Assembly (NCBI GenBank): GCA_902388495.1
Contig: CABMPP010000012.1
Location: forward strand, 1 to 64,000
From: an uncultured Bacteroides sp.
Lineage (GTDB): Bacteria > Bacteroidota > Bacteroidia > Bacteroidales > Bacteroidaceae
Direction: 5' to 3'
Length of the DNA: 64,000 nucleotides
The notes beneath the pieces were generated by a model that worked only from the letters and a program-made list of their open reading frames with translations, had not been told where the DNA came from and ran no database searches. Below, one piece after another: positions 24,736 to 32,171 of this stretch (positions within the stretch are counted from its first letter, which is position 1; each line of letters starts with the position of its first letter). The position numbers and the translations under genes were made by a program.

Positions 24736-25602
24736 CTTGATGTTTCTTTTCTCTTTGGCGAGGGCTGCGATGAGGTACTTTCCTTTGGTGTTTACTACGC
24801 TCCATCGTGTATCGTGGATGATTCTCCATACGGGATGCCCCAGTCTGCCGTAGTCTGACAGTCGCAGGATGGTTTTCTGTTCGTCCGGATTGTTGATGTG
24901 CAGTTGCTCCATGTCCAGCAGCAGGCATTCCAGGTTATGGGTCTGCTTGTTGTAGGCATATCCCGGAATTTCTATCGCAGAATTACCCGTCAGATTTCCT
25001 CCGTTCTCCCCCGGGGGAGTCAGAGGGGGAAGTGCTTTACTTTCGTTTGCTCTACTTTCATTTGCTTTGCTTTCTTTGCTTTGTTGTGGATTGCATGCAT
25101 TTTCGGAGGAATTGTCTGCATGTTGCGTGCAATTTCCCTGTTCTTGCGTACAATTACCGTTTTCGTTGCCTGTATCGCCTTTATTATCTTTGTCATCTTT
25201 TTCGCTTCCCTCTGCTTTAACCAGCATGTAGGGTAGGGATGGTAAGTCCCTTTTTCTCCGCTTGGTGGCTTCGAGCCATACTTTCTGTATTTCAATGGAA
25301 GTCAGTACCTGCTGTTCCCGGTATGTTTTCAGGTCGAAGAATCCCTTTTCCACCAGAATATCCACAATGCCCTGCATCTCTTGCTCGTTGATGTCCTTTC
25401 CCGCCTTATTGGTGAAGAGCAGGCATTGCTCTTCATCCCACTTCAGGTAATATCCGTTTTCTTTGTGTATCTTGCACAGCAGCTTCATAATTGCTGCTGT
25501 GCTTTTCAATCCGAATTTAGCTTCTGCCAATTCTATCGGTACTTCGTCCATGAAGCTTACTTTAAACGGGAAATATAGCATTCCCCCATACGTCATTGCC
25601 AT
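24724..25602 (-). CDS. DUF4373 (Lin1244/Lin1753-like) domain protein
   Basis: This 292-aa protein starts with a DUF4373-type domain (about 10-110: YFPFKVSFMDEVPIELAEAK, AAIMKLLCKIHKENGYYLKW, MQGIVDILVEKGFFD), a winged-helix-like fold common in phage and mobile-element replication proteins. A low-complexity linker rich in Asn, Ser, Glu and Lys follows (about 135-215), then a C-terminal helical region with HPVWRIIHDTRWSVVNTKGK. Such proteins often resemble replication initiators or helicase loaders in Bacteroides. No helicase or integrase is nearby, so it may be a relic or a chromosomal homologue. The linker is AC-rich and repetitive (NCTQEQGNCTQ). Confidence 0.75.
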   Translation of the reverse strand: MAMTYGGMLYFPFKVSFMDEVPIELAEAKFGLKSTAAIMKLLCKIHKENGYYLKWDEEQCLLFTNKAGKDINEQEMQGIVDILVEKGFFDLKTYREQQVLTSIEIQKVWLEATKRRKRDLPSLPYMLVKAEGSEKDDKDNKGDTGNENGNCTQEQGNCTQHADNSSENACNPQQSKESKANESRANESKALPPLTPPGENGGNLTGNSAIEIPGYAYNKQTHNLECLLLDMEQLHINNPDEQKTILRLSDYGRLGHPVWRIIHDTRWSVVNTKGKYLIAALAKEKRNIKGTN

Positions 25603-25649
25603 TTCTTCTAATTTTTAATTTTTCACTTTTAATTTTTCACTTTTCGTTC

Positions 25650-26006
25650 TCAATTAATCGGTCTCCATTCCAGGAAGTTTTCCATTTGGAAGCTTCTCCA
25701 TGCTTGCAGCTCCACGTCCCAATAGACGATGGTACTTGTCACTTTGGTGATGTTATACTCTCTTTGGAAGCTTGTTTCGTAGAACCGAAGGGTTGCTTTT
25801 ACCAGCTTGAATGTCCCGTCCTGTTTGTGATAGGCAATGAGCGCGTAGCCGTATTGCATGTGGTCGATAAGACTTTCGATTCTTTCTGCCATCCAAGAGG
25901 CACACGTTTCCGTGTACCCCTTTTCAAGCATGATACGTATTTTCCATAGATTTCTGAGTGCTTCGTGAAGTGAAGCGGGCTTTTTCATTTTCTTCATTTT
26001 GTTCAA
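25650..26006 (-). CDS. SH3 beta-barrel-fold (DUF2693-like) small protein
   Basis: This 118-aa protein has a helical N-terminus (LHEALRNLWKIRIMLEKGY) and a beta-rich C-terminus (YALIAYHKQDGTFKLVKATL, then TIVYWDVELQAWRSFQMENF) that resembles the small 'SH3 beta-barrel fold-containing' proteins common next to DUF4373 genes in Bacteroides. It lies 47 bp before the DUF4373 gene, on the same strand. The function is unknown. The gap between the two contains an imperfect repeat of AATTTTTCACTTTT. Confidence 0.5.
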   Translation of the reverse strand: MNKMKKMKKPASLHEALRNLWKIRIMLEKGYTETCASWMAERIESLIDHMQYGYALIAYHKQDGTFKLVKATLRFYETSFQREYNITKVTSTIVYWDVELQAWRSFQMENFLEWRPIN

Positions 26007-26058
26007 TTTGAATTAATAAATTTGTTGTTTATTCAGCAGATAATCAGGTATAAAAAGA

Positions 26059-26090
26059 AAGATGCCGTTTTCTTGAGGAAGCGGCATCTT
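26059..26090 (-). terminator. hairpin downstream of the frameshifted ORF
   Basis: AAGATGCCG (26059-26067) pairs perfectly with CGGCATCTT (26082-26090), with a 14-base loop. On the minus strand it is followed by TCTTTTTAT, a good terminator tail. Confidence 0.7.
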
Positions 26091-26199
26091 TTCAGTTGTG
26101 GCTTGATCTTTGCTAAAGTGGCGTCAAAGATAAAGCTAAATCTTTATACGTTGTTAATTTTTAAATATTGTCCGATATTCTTCTCTTACTTATCCATTA

Positions 26200-26552
26200 T
26201 TATATAACTCTGTTTTTCTTCATCTCTCTCCATATTTCTCCAAATTCTTGCGTTATTGTGTTCTCTGACAGTGGTTTATTGTTGTAGCCTATGAAGGTTA
26301 TACTTGTATAAGCCCAATGTGCCAAAGCTTTTATGCTTGTTGGATTTTCTTCTATAAAGAAGTTCCTATAATGTGCTATGATGATTAGCTTGATGACCTT
26401 TTTTCTGCATTCCGGTCGTATTCCTATAACCGTTCCACTTATTGGCCTTCCTACATTCCCTTTTACATCTGATACATTGTTCTTTACGTTGTTCTCAAAC
26501 GAAGTGACTTTCGTTTTTTTCCTTTACTTTCTAATGCTTTTTTTGCATCCAT
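26200..26552 (-). pseudogene. small gene split by a -1 frameshift at a run of seven A
   Basis: On the minus strand, ATG at 26552 opens MDAKKALESKGKK and soon hits a stop. The -1 frame is then open for about 105 codons to the stop at 26200 and reads as protein: VGRPISGTVIGIRPECRKKV, HYRNFFIEENPTSIKALAHW, SENTITQEFGEIWREM. The two frames meet at GGAAAAAAACG (seven A at 26514-26520). The joined product would be about 117 aa. The long frame has no ATG of its own near its start, so either one A is lost or gained (mutation or assembly error), or the A-run acts as a slippery site. I do not recognise the family. A terminator follows, which supports a real gene. Confidence 0.6.
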
Positions 26553-27092
26553 TTGTACTTCTTTTTTGGTTAATAATTAAAATTATTCTAAAATGTAAAA
26601 TAAATGCAAAGGTATATTTCTTTTTTATTTCTTGAAAGTGATGTGGGTGCAAAACTTAATTTCTAATCTAATAATAGAGGATAATATTCTGATATTCAGA
26701 TATTATTAAAGGTGATGAGAAAATGATTTTTAAACGTTCGTTTAATGGACGCAAAGATAATGTAGTTTTTTATATCTGCAAAATGTTTAATAAAAATATT
26801 TCGTAGTGCTCTTTTGCTTATTATATAATATGTTGATATTTAGTATAATACCATTTGCTTTTTATAATTTAAATTTCCGTTCTCTTTTATTAAACTTCGA
26901 TACTTCTGTTTTTCTAAATATTGACGTCCAAAAAACGAACGTTTTTTGGACACTTTAAGCCTTCTATGTGTATAATAATCAGAAAGATAAGCGACTAAAA
27001 GTGTACCAAACGTCAAAATAGCCGTTTAAAATGTAAAACATTGATTTACAAACGTTCCATCCCCCTTCTTACAAAGAATCGGAACGGAAAGC
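26553..27092. other. AT-rich intergenic region without a gene
   Basis: These 540 bases hold no ORF with coding character. They contain a 26-bp palindrome (26926-26951) and several AAACGTTCG/ACAAACGTT-like pieces (around 26733 and 27049). The AT content is much higher than that of the flanking genes. It forms the upstream region of the Rrf2-like gene and the fimbrial cluster. Confidence 0.6.
26926..26951. repeat. 26-bp palindrome upstream of the fimbrial cluster
   Basis: GTCCAAAAAACG and CGTTTTTTGGAC are perfect inverted 12-bp arms with an AA centre. It lies about 140 bp upstream of the Rrf2-like gene and could be an operator or a hairpin. Confidence 0.6.
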
Positions 27093-27494
27093 ATGTACAA
27101 AACATATAGAATCAACCTTATGATAACACCAATGACACAAGTCGCAATTGCGATGCTGAATGACATTTATATGGACGCAGACCATTTCCAGATCAAGGAA
27201 TATGCTTTGAGTGAAGATGCACAATGCATCCTTCTACAAAAACTTGCGAATGCAGGACTTATATGCTGCACTGACAAGGCAAAACCGCATTTACCCGCTT
27301 CTTATCGCCTTTTACGTAAATCGAGTGAAATCTCCTTGCTCGATATTCTCGAAGCGACCGGGGAACATCTGAACTGTAACCATCCCACTACCGAACAGTT
27401 CTACATGCGCTACGGACGGGCGGCACAAAAGCTCGGTGTGGTGAACCAAATGACACGACTCTATCTGAAGGACATTAAGTTATTCGACCTTTAA
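27093..27494 (+). CDS. Rrf2-like winged-helix regulator
   Basis: This 133-aa cytoplasmic protein resembles Rrf2 regulators: an N-terminal helix (MTQVAIAMLNDIYM), a recognition segment (CILLQKLANAGLICC), the wing (HLPASYRLLRKSSEI) and the typical SLLDILEATGEHLNCNHPT. Rrf2 proteins bind DNA as dimers and often sense Fe-S clusters or redox state through three cysteines; here only scattered cysteines (AQCIL, ICC, NCN) are seen. It lies 48 bp upstream of the first fimbrial gene, in the same direction, so it may control the cluster. Internal ATGs at 27120 and 27132 are possible starts. Confidence 0.6.
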   Translation: MYKTYRINLMITPMTQVAIAMLNDIYMDADHFQIKEYALSEDAQCILLQKLANAGLICCTDKAKPHLPASYRLLRKSSEISLLDILEATGEHLNCNHPTTEQFYMRYGRAAQKLGVVNQMTRLYLKDIKLFDL

Positions 27495-27542
27495 TCGGAA
27501 TTCAAAAATATTCTATTTATTAACAAATAAAACAGTTGAATT

Positions 27543-28712
27543 ATGAGCAACAAACAAATCATGCAGACTATGTTTGCATTGTGCACTGCCGCGTTACTGA
27601 CGGCAGGATGCAGCAATGAGGCACCGGATGGTGACTATGGTAACAGCAAAGATGCTTCCGTAGTGTTCAATTTGGGCCTTCCGCAGGGAGACGAAGTACA
27701 ATTTACGCGCGCAGACGCCCCTCTCATGCAAGATGAATCCGAACGTACCGTCAACTCCTTGAAAGTGTACGACTTTAAAAAGAATGATGCCAATGTGATG
27801 GTACTGGCAAATGTCTATACGCTGAAACAAGCGGAAGCGACCGACCAGTTGGCTTCGGGTAGTTATGCCCCCACTGCTACCACTGCGCAATATCAGGTAC
27901 GCATTTCCATCCCCGGTTCCATAGGTGAAGTGCATCAATTTGCATTTTTGGCGAATGACGGCTGTACGGCCTTTGAGGATGCCATGGTGGTGGGTACCAC
28001 TACTCTCAATACCTTTCGCAGAAGCGTAGCGGACAAAATGATGTCCAACAATAGCACCACAGCCGACTTCCTCGGCACTGTGAATGGACTTGCCATGACA
28101 GGTATTACAGATGAAATAACACTTAAAGCAGGCGAAAACACGCAACAAAATGCGATCTCTCTGACCCGCCTTGTGGCACGCTTCGACGCAGAAGTGTACG
28201 TAAGTGAGCAACGCAACTTCGAGCTAATCTCACTGCAGCTGAAAAATGCTGCCCTTAATGGCTATTTGTTTGATAAGGACATGGACGGCGGTAGGACGGC
28301 CAGCATTTGGGATTATGTTACTCCCGCCCCTCTGACGTTGGGCCAGAATCCGGTATTCACCACAACGGGATACAATTCGACGCTGCCGGATGCCAACAGA
28401 GCCACCATCAGCGACAACGGACGTCCCGGAGTATGGTACAAGAAAGTGTTCTATGCTTACGAATACTTGGCTACCCGAGGAGGAACTTCCACTCCGTCTC
28501 CCTCCCTGCTTGTCGGCTATAAACTGAATGGAGCGCCCAATACCGTAGAAATAAAATTGGTGGACGGCACCAACAACAAGCGTTTTGATATTCTTCGCAA
28601 TTATATCTACACCCTTCAGATAGGTGACACTAAGGAGCAAGGCCAGGAATTAGCATTCAGCATCAAGGTGAGCGACTGGGAATACAATGAAATCAATTCT
28701 AATCTTGAATAA
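27543..28712 (+). CDS. FimA/Mfa1-type fimbrillin lipoprotein
   Basis: This 389-aa protein has a signal peptide with lipobox (LLTAGCSNEA, Cys about 23), the fimbrillin N-domain pattern (VNSLKVYDF, HQFAFLANDG) and a C-domain with the conserved NYIYTLQIGD near the end (about 350). In Bacteroidales, lipidated precursors of this fold are cleaved on the surface by an Arg-gingipain-like protease and polymerise by donor-strand exchange. The PQGDEVQFTRAD segment contains an Arg (about 60) that may be the cleavage site. It is the first structural gene of the cluster and is paralogous to the gene at 33152. It could be stalk subunit or adapter. Confidence 0.8.
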   Translation: MSNKQIMQTMFALCTAALLTAGCSNEAPDGDYGNSKDASVVFNLGLPQGDEVQFTRADAPLMQDESERTVNSLKVYDFKKNDANVMVLANVYTLKQAEATDQLASGSYAPTATTAQYQVRISIPGSIGEVHQFAFLANDGCTAFEDAMVVGTTTLNTFRRSVADKMMSNNSTTADFLGTVNGLAMTGITDEITLKAGENTQQNAISLTRLVARFDAEVYVSEQRNFELISLQLKNAALNGYLFDKDMDGGRTASIWDYVTPAPLTLGQNPVFTTTGYNSTLPDANRATISDNGRPGVWYKKVFYAYEYLATRGGTSTPSPSLLVGYKLNGAPNTVEIKLVDGTNNKRFDILRNYIYTLQIGDTKEQGQELAFSIKVSDWEYNEINSNLE

Positions 28713-28744
28713 ATTTGTTTGAAACATAAAAAAATGAGTAAAGT

Positions 28745-30667
28745 ATGAAAACGAACATAATGACATTGAAACGCATCGGCATGGCACTGATGAGCGGCAT
28801 GATGCTTTGCACCGCTACTCTACTGAGCGGATGCAGCAACGAAGAAGATCTGGCATCCGGTATACCGGACGCCACCCGGAAAGCCGGTACTTTTACATTC
28901 AATCTGGGTGGAGCGGCAGCCGGCACAACCACTACACGTGCCACGTCGGAAGCTAAAGACAAGGAGAAAAATGTAGAGTCACTCTACATTGCCCTGTTCA
29001 CTGAGGACGGGAGCCTGTACAAGCTATTCAGTACGGAAAGCGAAACAACAGACCAGCCCGGAACGGTGGATTATGACAAGATAACTAAAGGTGATGATGG
29101 CAACTACACCTTCCAGCCCTATTATGCAGGCGATTATACCGCTTACTTTATAGCCAATCCGGACGCAGACCTGGTGACTGCCATGAAGACTCTGACGCCT
29201 GTAACGGCTACGCTTACCGATTTCGAGGCATTGGAAACAACAGCTGCCGCAGATCAATCCAAAAGTGGAACCGGAGAAGCAGGCTCTTTCTTGATGTCCA
29301 GCGGGCGAAAGAACATCACCATTGCATCTGATACGCCCACCAGCAGCGGTACCATTCTGTTGACACGTCTGGCGGTACGCTTCGATATTGTGAATTCACA
29401 ACCGGGGGACGGAACGGCTACTGAAGGACAAGGAGCTAAAATAAACAGCGTGCAGTTGCTGAAAGCGCCTGCGAAATCGGGCATAGTTACGCCTACTACG
29501 ATGGATAAGGATGACATTAATAATTCGGAAGCAGTGGCATGGAACACAGAGAGCGGAGGCAATGTGGTTACTGACCCAACAACTCAGGCAGAAACATTAA
29601 CTTTGTATAGCTACGAAAACATCAATACCGGAACCGAGAATGACGGTGCCACCGCTGTCAAGGTGAGCTACAAACTGGGTGGTACGGACAATAAAGAGAT
29701 GATCATCTATCTGAAAGCAGAAGATGTAAGTCTTGCCGCCAAGCGCAACACTCTTTTCCGTATCAATCTGAACTGCACGTATGGAACTTATACGCTGGAA
29801 GTAATAGACTGGACTACAGGTGAAAGAGTAAATATACATAATAGTGAACTCGACATTGAGTATAAAGAAGGAAATGCTAACTTCTTAGGGAAGATTGGTG
29901 ACTATGTATATTATACCGAAGGCGAAGATGACGTAACTTTCAGTGATGGAGGATTGCGGAAAATGAAGTTCAACGGGCGATTGGAATGGGCTGCTACCAA
30001 ACCGGGACCCGATGCCACCAGAAACTGCATTGGCATCATATTCTCGAATATGCCGAGCCAAAAAGATAAAGATGCCGGATTTACGAGAGGATATATTGTT
30101 GCATTGAAAAATATAACTACTGCTACTAATACCCAATGGAAAAGCACAGAAGGACTATCGACTTATGTGCCGACATATACTACAATGCAGGATGCCATAA
30201 ATGACTTAGACGGGTACACTAATTGCAAGAACATAAAAGACAACAACAAACTGAACGAATACCCGGTTTTCGAATATGCTATGAATTATTCTGTAAAAGT
30301 ACCCACTTCAAAAACAAGTGGTTGGTATCTTCCCGCTCTCGGACAAATAGTAGCTATTGCCCGTAATTTTACTTATGCTAATGTTTCAAGCACAACAACC
30401 CTCAACACAGGCCAAGCAACAAATGAATATTACGGAGCAGAGAATGTCTCCCAGAATATAAAACGATTATTCGGAGGATTGCAAGATAGTCAATATGATG
30501 CAATGCCTTTATCAGGGACTGATTGGCTATACACCACCACTCAAGGTCCTATATACGCTGCAAGAGGATTCTGGAATGGCAACAAAAATCAATTTGCAGC
30601 CCATTTTAATGTTGGCTTAAATGAGAAATATACGGTTGGTTTTATTCGCCCAGTATTAGCCTTTTAG
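28745..30667 (+). CDS. large fimbrillin-like lipoprotein with C-terminal lectin-like domain
   Basis: This 640-aa lipoprotein has a lipobox (LLSGCSNEED, Cys about 30) and a fimbrillin-type N-terminal part (SLYIALFTEDGSLYKLFS, LTRLAVRFDI, NTLFRINLNC to about residue 345). It is extended by about 250 residues that end in GWYLPALGQIVAIARNF and VGFIRPVLAF. That ending resembles DUF1566 or C-type-lectin-like domains found at the tips of Bacteroides fimbriae. It is much longer than a stalk fimbrillin, so a tip adhesin is the best reading. It follows the first fimbrillin gene by 32 bp. Confidence 0.72.
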   Translation: MKTNIMTLKRIGMALMSGMMLCTATLLSGCSNEEDLASGIPDATRKAGTFTFNLGGAAAGTTTTRATSEAKDKEKNVESLYIALFTEDGSLYKLFSTESETTDQPGTVDYDKITKGDDGNYTFQPYYAGDYTAYFIANPDADLVTAMKTLTPVTATLTDFEALETTAAADQSKSGTGEAGSFLMSSGRKNITIASDTPTSSGTILLTRLAVRFDIVNSQPGDGTATEGQGAKINSVQLLKAPAKSGIVTPTTMDKDDINNSEAVAWNTESGGNVVTDPTTQAETLTLYSYENINTGTENDGATAVKVSYKLGGTDNKEMIIYLKAEDVSLAAKRNTLFRINLNCTYGTYTLEVIDWTTGERVNIHNSELDIEYKEGNANFLGKIGDYVYYTEGEDDVTFSDGGLRKMKFNGRLEWAATKPGPDATRNCIGIIFSNMPSQKDKDAGFTRGYIVALKNITTATNTQWKSTEGLSTYVPTYTTMQDAINDLDGYTNCKNIKDNNKLNEYPVFEYAMNYSVKVPTSKTSGWYLPALGQIVAIARNFTYANVSSTTTLNTGQATNEYYGAENVSQNIKRLFGGLQDSQYDAMPLSGTDWLYTTTQGPIYAARGFWNGNKNQFAAHFNVGLNEKYTVGFIRPVLAF

Positions 30668-30825
30668 AGCAATCTTCAAGCGCATATATAACGGACAAAT
30701 ACGTTTTCTCCATAGAGAGCCCGTGTTTGTCCGTTTCATTCCGCGTAGTTCGCGTAATCCGGTCGTGGAGTCGGAAAAGAAAAAGAACGGTCTTTGAAAT
30801 GTTGGGGAAAGAAAAAGAGAGAAGG

Positions 30826-30859
30826 TTTGTTGTATATTGAAGAGAAAGCTGTATCTTTG
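30826..30859 (+). promoter_or_regulatory. promoter of the 59-aa ORF
   Basis: TTTG at 30826-30829 and TATCTTTG at 30852-30859 are spaced by 22 bp, close to the Bacteroides consensus, and the start codon is 21 bp downstream. Confidence 0.6.
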
Positions 30860-30880
30860 TTACAATAAAGACAGACAAGT

Positions 30881-31060
30881 ATGGATAATACATTAAAATT
30901 AACCGATACCTACTGGGAAATGCTAAAATCGCTGAATGATGACATTAAATTGCGATTGGCCACCCGACTCACTGCTTCTGTTGTTGCTAACAAAAACGTC
31001 CGCAAAGAGAAAACAGAAGAGATGATAGAAAAACATCTCGGCAAGTGGAAAGATGAGTAA
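30881..31060 (+). CDS. small antitoxin-like protein (59 aa)
   Basis: This short ORF encodes MDNTLKLTDTYWEMLKSL followed by NDDIKLRLATRLTASVV. It lines up with the N-terminus of the antitoxin at 36216 (MDTSINLPDNYLEKLLSL, then SDDMKLRIINKLSESLL), so it belongs to the same small DNA-binding antitoxin-like family. No intact PIN toxin follows; instead there is a short ORF that shares a 34-bp repeat with another one 930 bp away. It has its own promoter. It may be an orphan antitoxin or the remnant of a toxin-antitoxin pair inserted in the fimbrial cluster. Confidence 0.6.
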   Translation: MDNTLKLTDTYWEMLKSLNDDIKLRLATRLTASVVANKNVRKEKTEEMIEKHLGKWKDE

Positions 31061-31077
31061 GAGTATGAAAACAAAAG

Positions 31078-31185
31078 ATGACATTTATAACTAAGCATGG
31101 TATTATCTATCATGCTTATTTTATTGACTTTTCGAACTATCATTCTTCATTTTCAGAGGTATATACTTTTAAAAATGATTTCTAG
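31078..31185 (+). pseudogene. 35-codon fragment sharing FITKHGIIYHA with the ORF at 31954
   Basis: The fragment reads MTFITKHGIIYHAYF and ends FKNDF. Bases 31082-31115 are identical to 32012-32045, and the two reading frames match. It looks like a broken copy of a small gene next to the antitoxin-like ORF. No function can be assigned. Confidence 0.4.
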
Positions 31186-31251
31186 GATCAGTCGCAAAAC
31201 CTGGTGGTTTTAGCTACTACTGGCTGACATTTTCTTCATTTCGGACAGGAT

Positions 31252-31430
31252 ATGAGCAAGAGTATCTCAAACTCCTCCGCCTGAAAGGGGAGGTGCCCGT
31301 AGGGCGGAGGGGTTTTACATCCGAAGGGACTTATCTATTGCAAAGTTACTCTCTGCTTATGTAAGACCCCCTCCCCCCTACGGGGTACTCCCCCTTTCAG
31401 GCGGGAGAGTTTGAGATACTCATGTTTATC
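31252..31430. repeat. palindromic interspersed element, copy 1
   Basis: This 180-bp element has long imperfect inverted ends: AGTATCTCAAACTC (from 31261) and GAGTTTGAGATACT (to 31420), extended inward by CCGCCTGAAAGGGG-type arms with a matching CGTAGGG core. A second copy lies at 43847-44100 in the exporter region. It has no ORF, so it behaves like a non-autonomous MITE-like or extragenic palindromic repeat. Confidence 0.8.
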
Positions 31431-31477
31431 ATTTCATTCATTTCTTTCGCATTATGAGTTAAATGAGAAAGGAATTA

Positions 31478-31568
31478 TTTTTAGGCAGAAGAACAAAAGA
31501 ACAAATTTTCTATGCAGATTATCTGATTTATGTCTCTTCTTTTGTTCTTTTGTTCTTCTGTCTAAAAA
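31478..31568. repeat. 90-bp inverted repeat
   Basis: Two 28-bp arms (31478-31505 and 31541-31568), beginning TTTTTAGGCAGAAG and ending CTTCTGTCTAAAAA, are complementary with one mismatch around a 35-base loop. It would form a stable hairpin. No gene lies within it. Confidence 0.75.
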
Positions 31569-31689
31569 TATATAACTCCTGTCAGTCCCGCTATGAATAA
31601 TAGTAAGCATCACATAACTCATAGAAAGATATCTACCAGGTTTTATGACTGATCCGATTTCTATCCTTACAGGTACAATTAAAATCAAC

Positions 31690-31777
31690 TTGCTTGTGAT
31701 TTGCAACAAAATCAAGCGAATTTTGCTTGTGATTTGGAACAAAAAAGAGTTGATTTTGCTTGTGATTTGAAACAAAA
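31690..31777. repeat. 33-bp tandem repeat, three copies
   Basis: TTGCTTGTGATTTG recurs at 31690, 31723 and 31756, always followed by an A-rich stretch (CAACAAAATC, GAACAAAAAA, AAACAAAACA). The last unit is partial. It lies between the fimbrial genes and the next small ORF and has no coding sense. Confidence 0.75.
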
Positions 31778-31835
31778 CATTTCTCTTTGAAGTAATAAAT
31801 GTGTGTTTTTTTATAAAATTAGAGAACCTTCTTTT

Positions 31836-31982
31836 ATGGGCAAAAATGCAGAACATAAGTTTACGTCAATCTTCCAAAAAATATTGGAGGATAAACGTGC
31901 TATACGTAAATGTATTCAAAAAGGAGATGATATAAAACAAACGGCAAAAGAACGTGGAATCAAATTTGCAACTCCTTTATGA
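31836..31982 (+). CDS. conserved small basic protein (48 aa)
   Basis: The ORF encodes MGKNAEHKFTSIFQKILEDK, then RAIRKCIQKGDDIKQTAKER and GIKFATPL. It is short, basic and predicted helical. Similar 'AEHKF...IRKCI...KERGIKF' peptides occur in other Bacteroides genomes as unnamed small proteins, as far as I recall. It overlaps by 29 bp the start of the fragment at 31954 in another frame. Its function is unknown. Confidence 0.5.
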   Translation: MGKNAEHKFTSIFQKILEDKRAIRKCIQKGDDIKQTAKERGIKFATPL

Positions 31983-32094
31983 AATAATTGAAGATAATAA
32001 TTGGAATAACTCATTTATAACTAAGCATGGTATTATCTATCATGCATCGGCTTTCTATGATTTAGTAAAGAACGATTTCTATCCTATTGAATAA
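31954..32094 (+). pseudogene. 46-codon ORF or fragment with a GTG start
   Basis: The frame begins GTG GAA TCA within the 48-aa ORF and reads LQLLYEIIEDNNWNNSFITK, HGIIYHASAFYDLVKNDF. Its middle matches the fragment at 31078. It may be a real small gene translationally coupled to the 48-aa ORF, or a truncated relic; the repeat elsewhere favours a relic of a duplicated gene. Confidence 0.4.
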
Positions 32095-32171
32095 ATAGAA
32101 AGTTTTTTTCTCTCCCCAACCTTTCAACCGCTTTCTTTTCAAACTAATTGCAGTTACAAAAGAAATGAACG

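Noticed and set aside
31452-31856. 134-aa minus-strand ORF with FQITSK repeats
   Set aside because: It is produced by the 33-bp tandem and the hairpin repeat; there is no domain or promoter.
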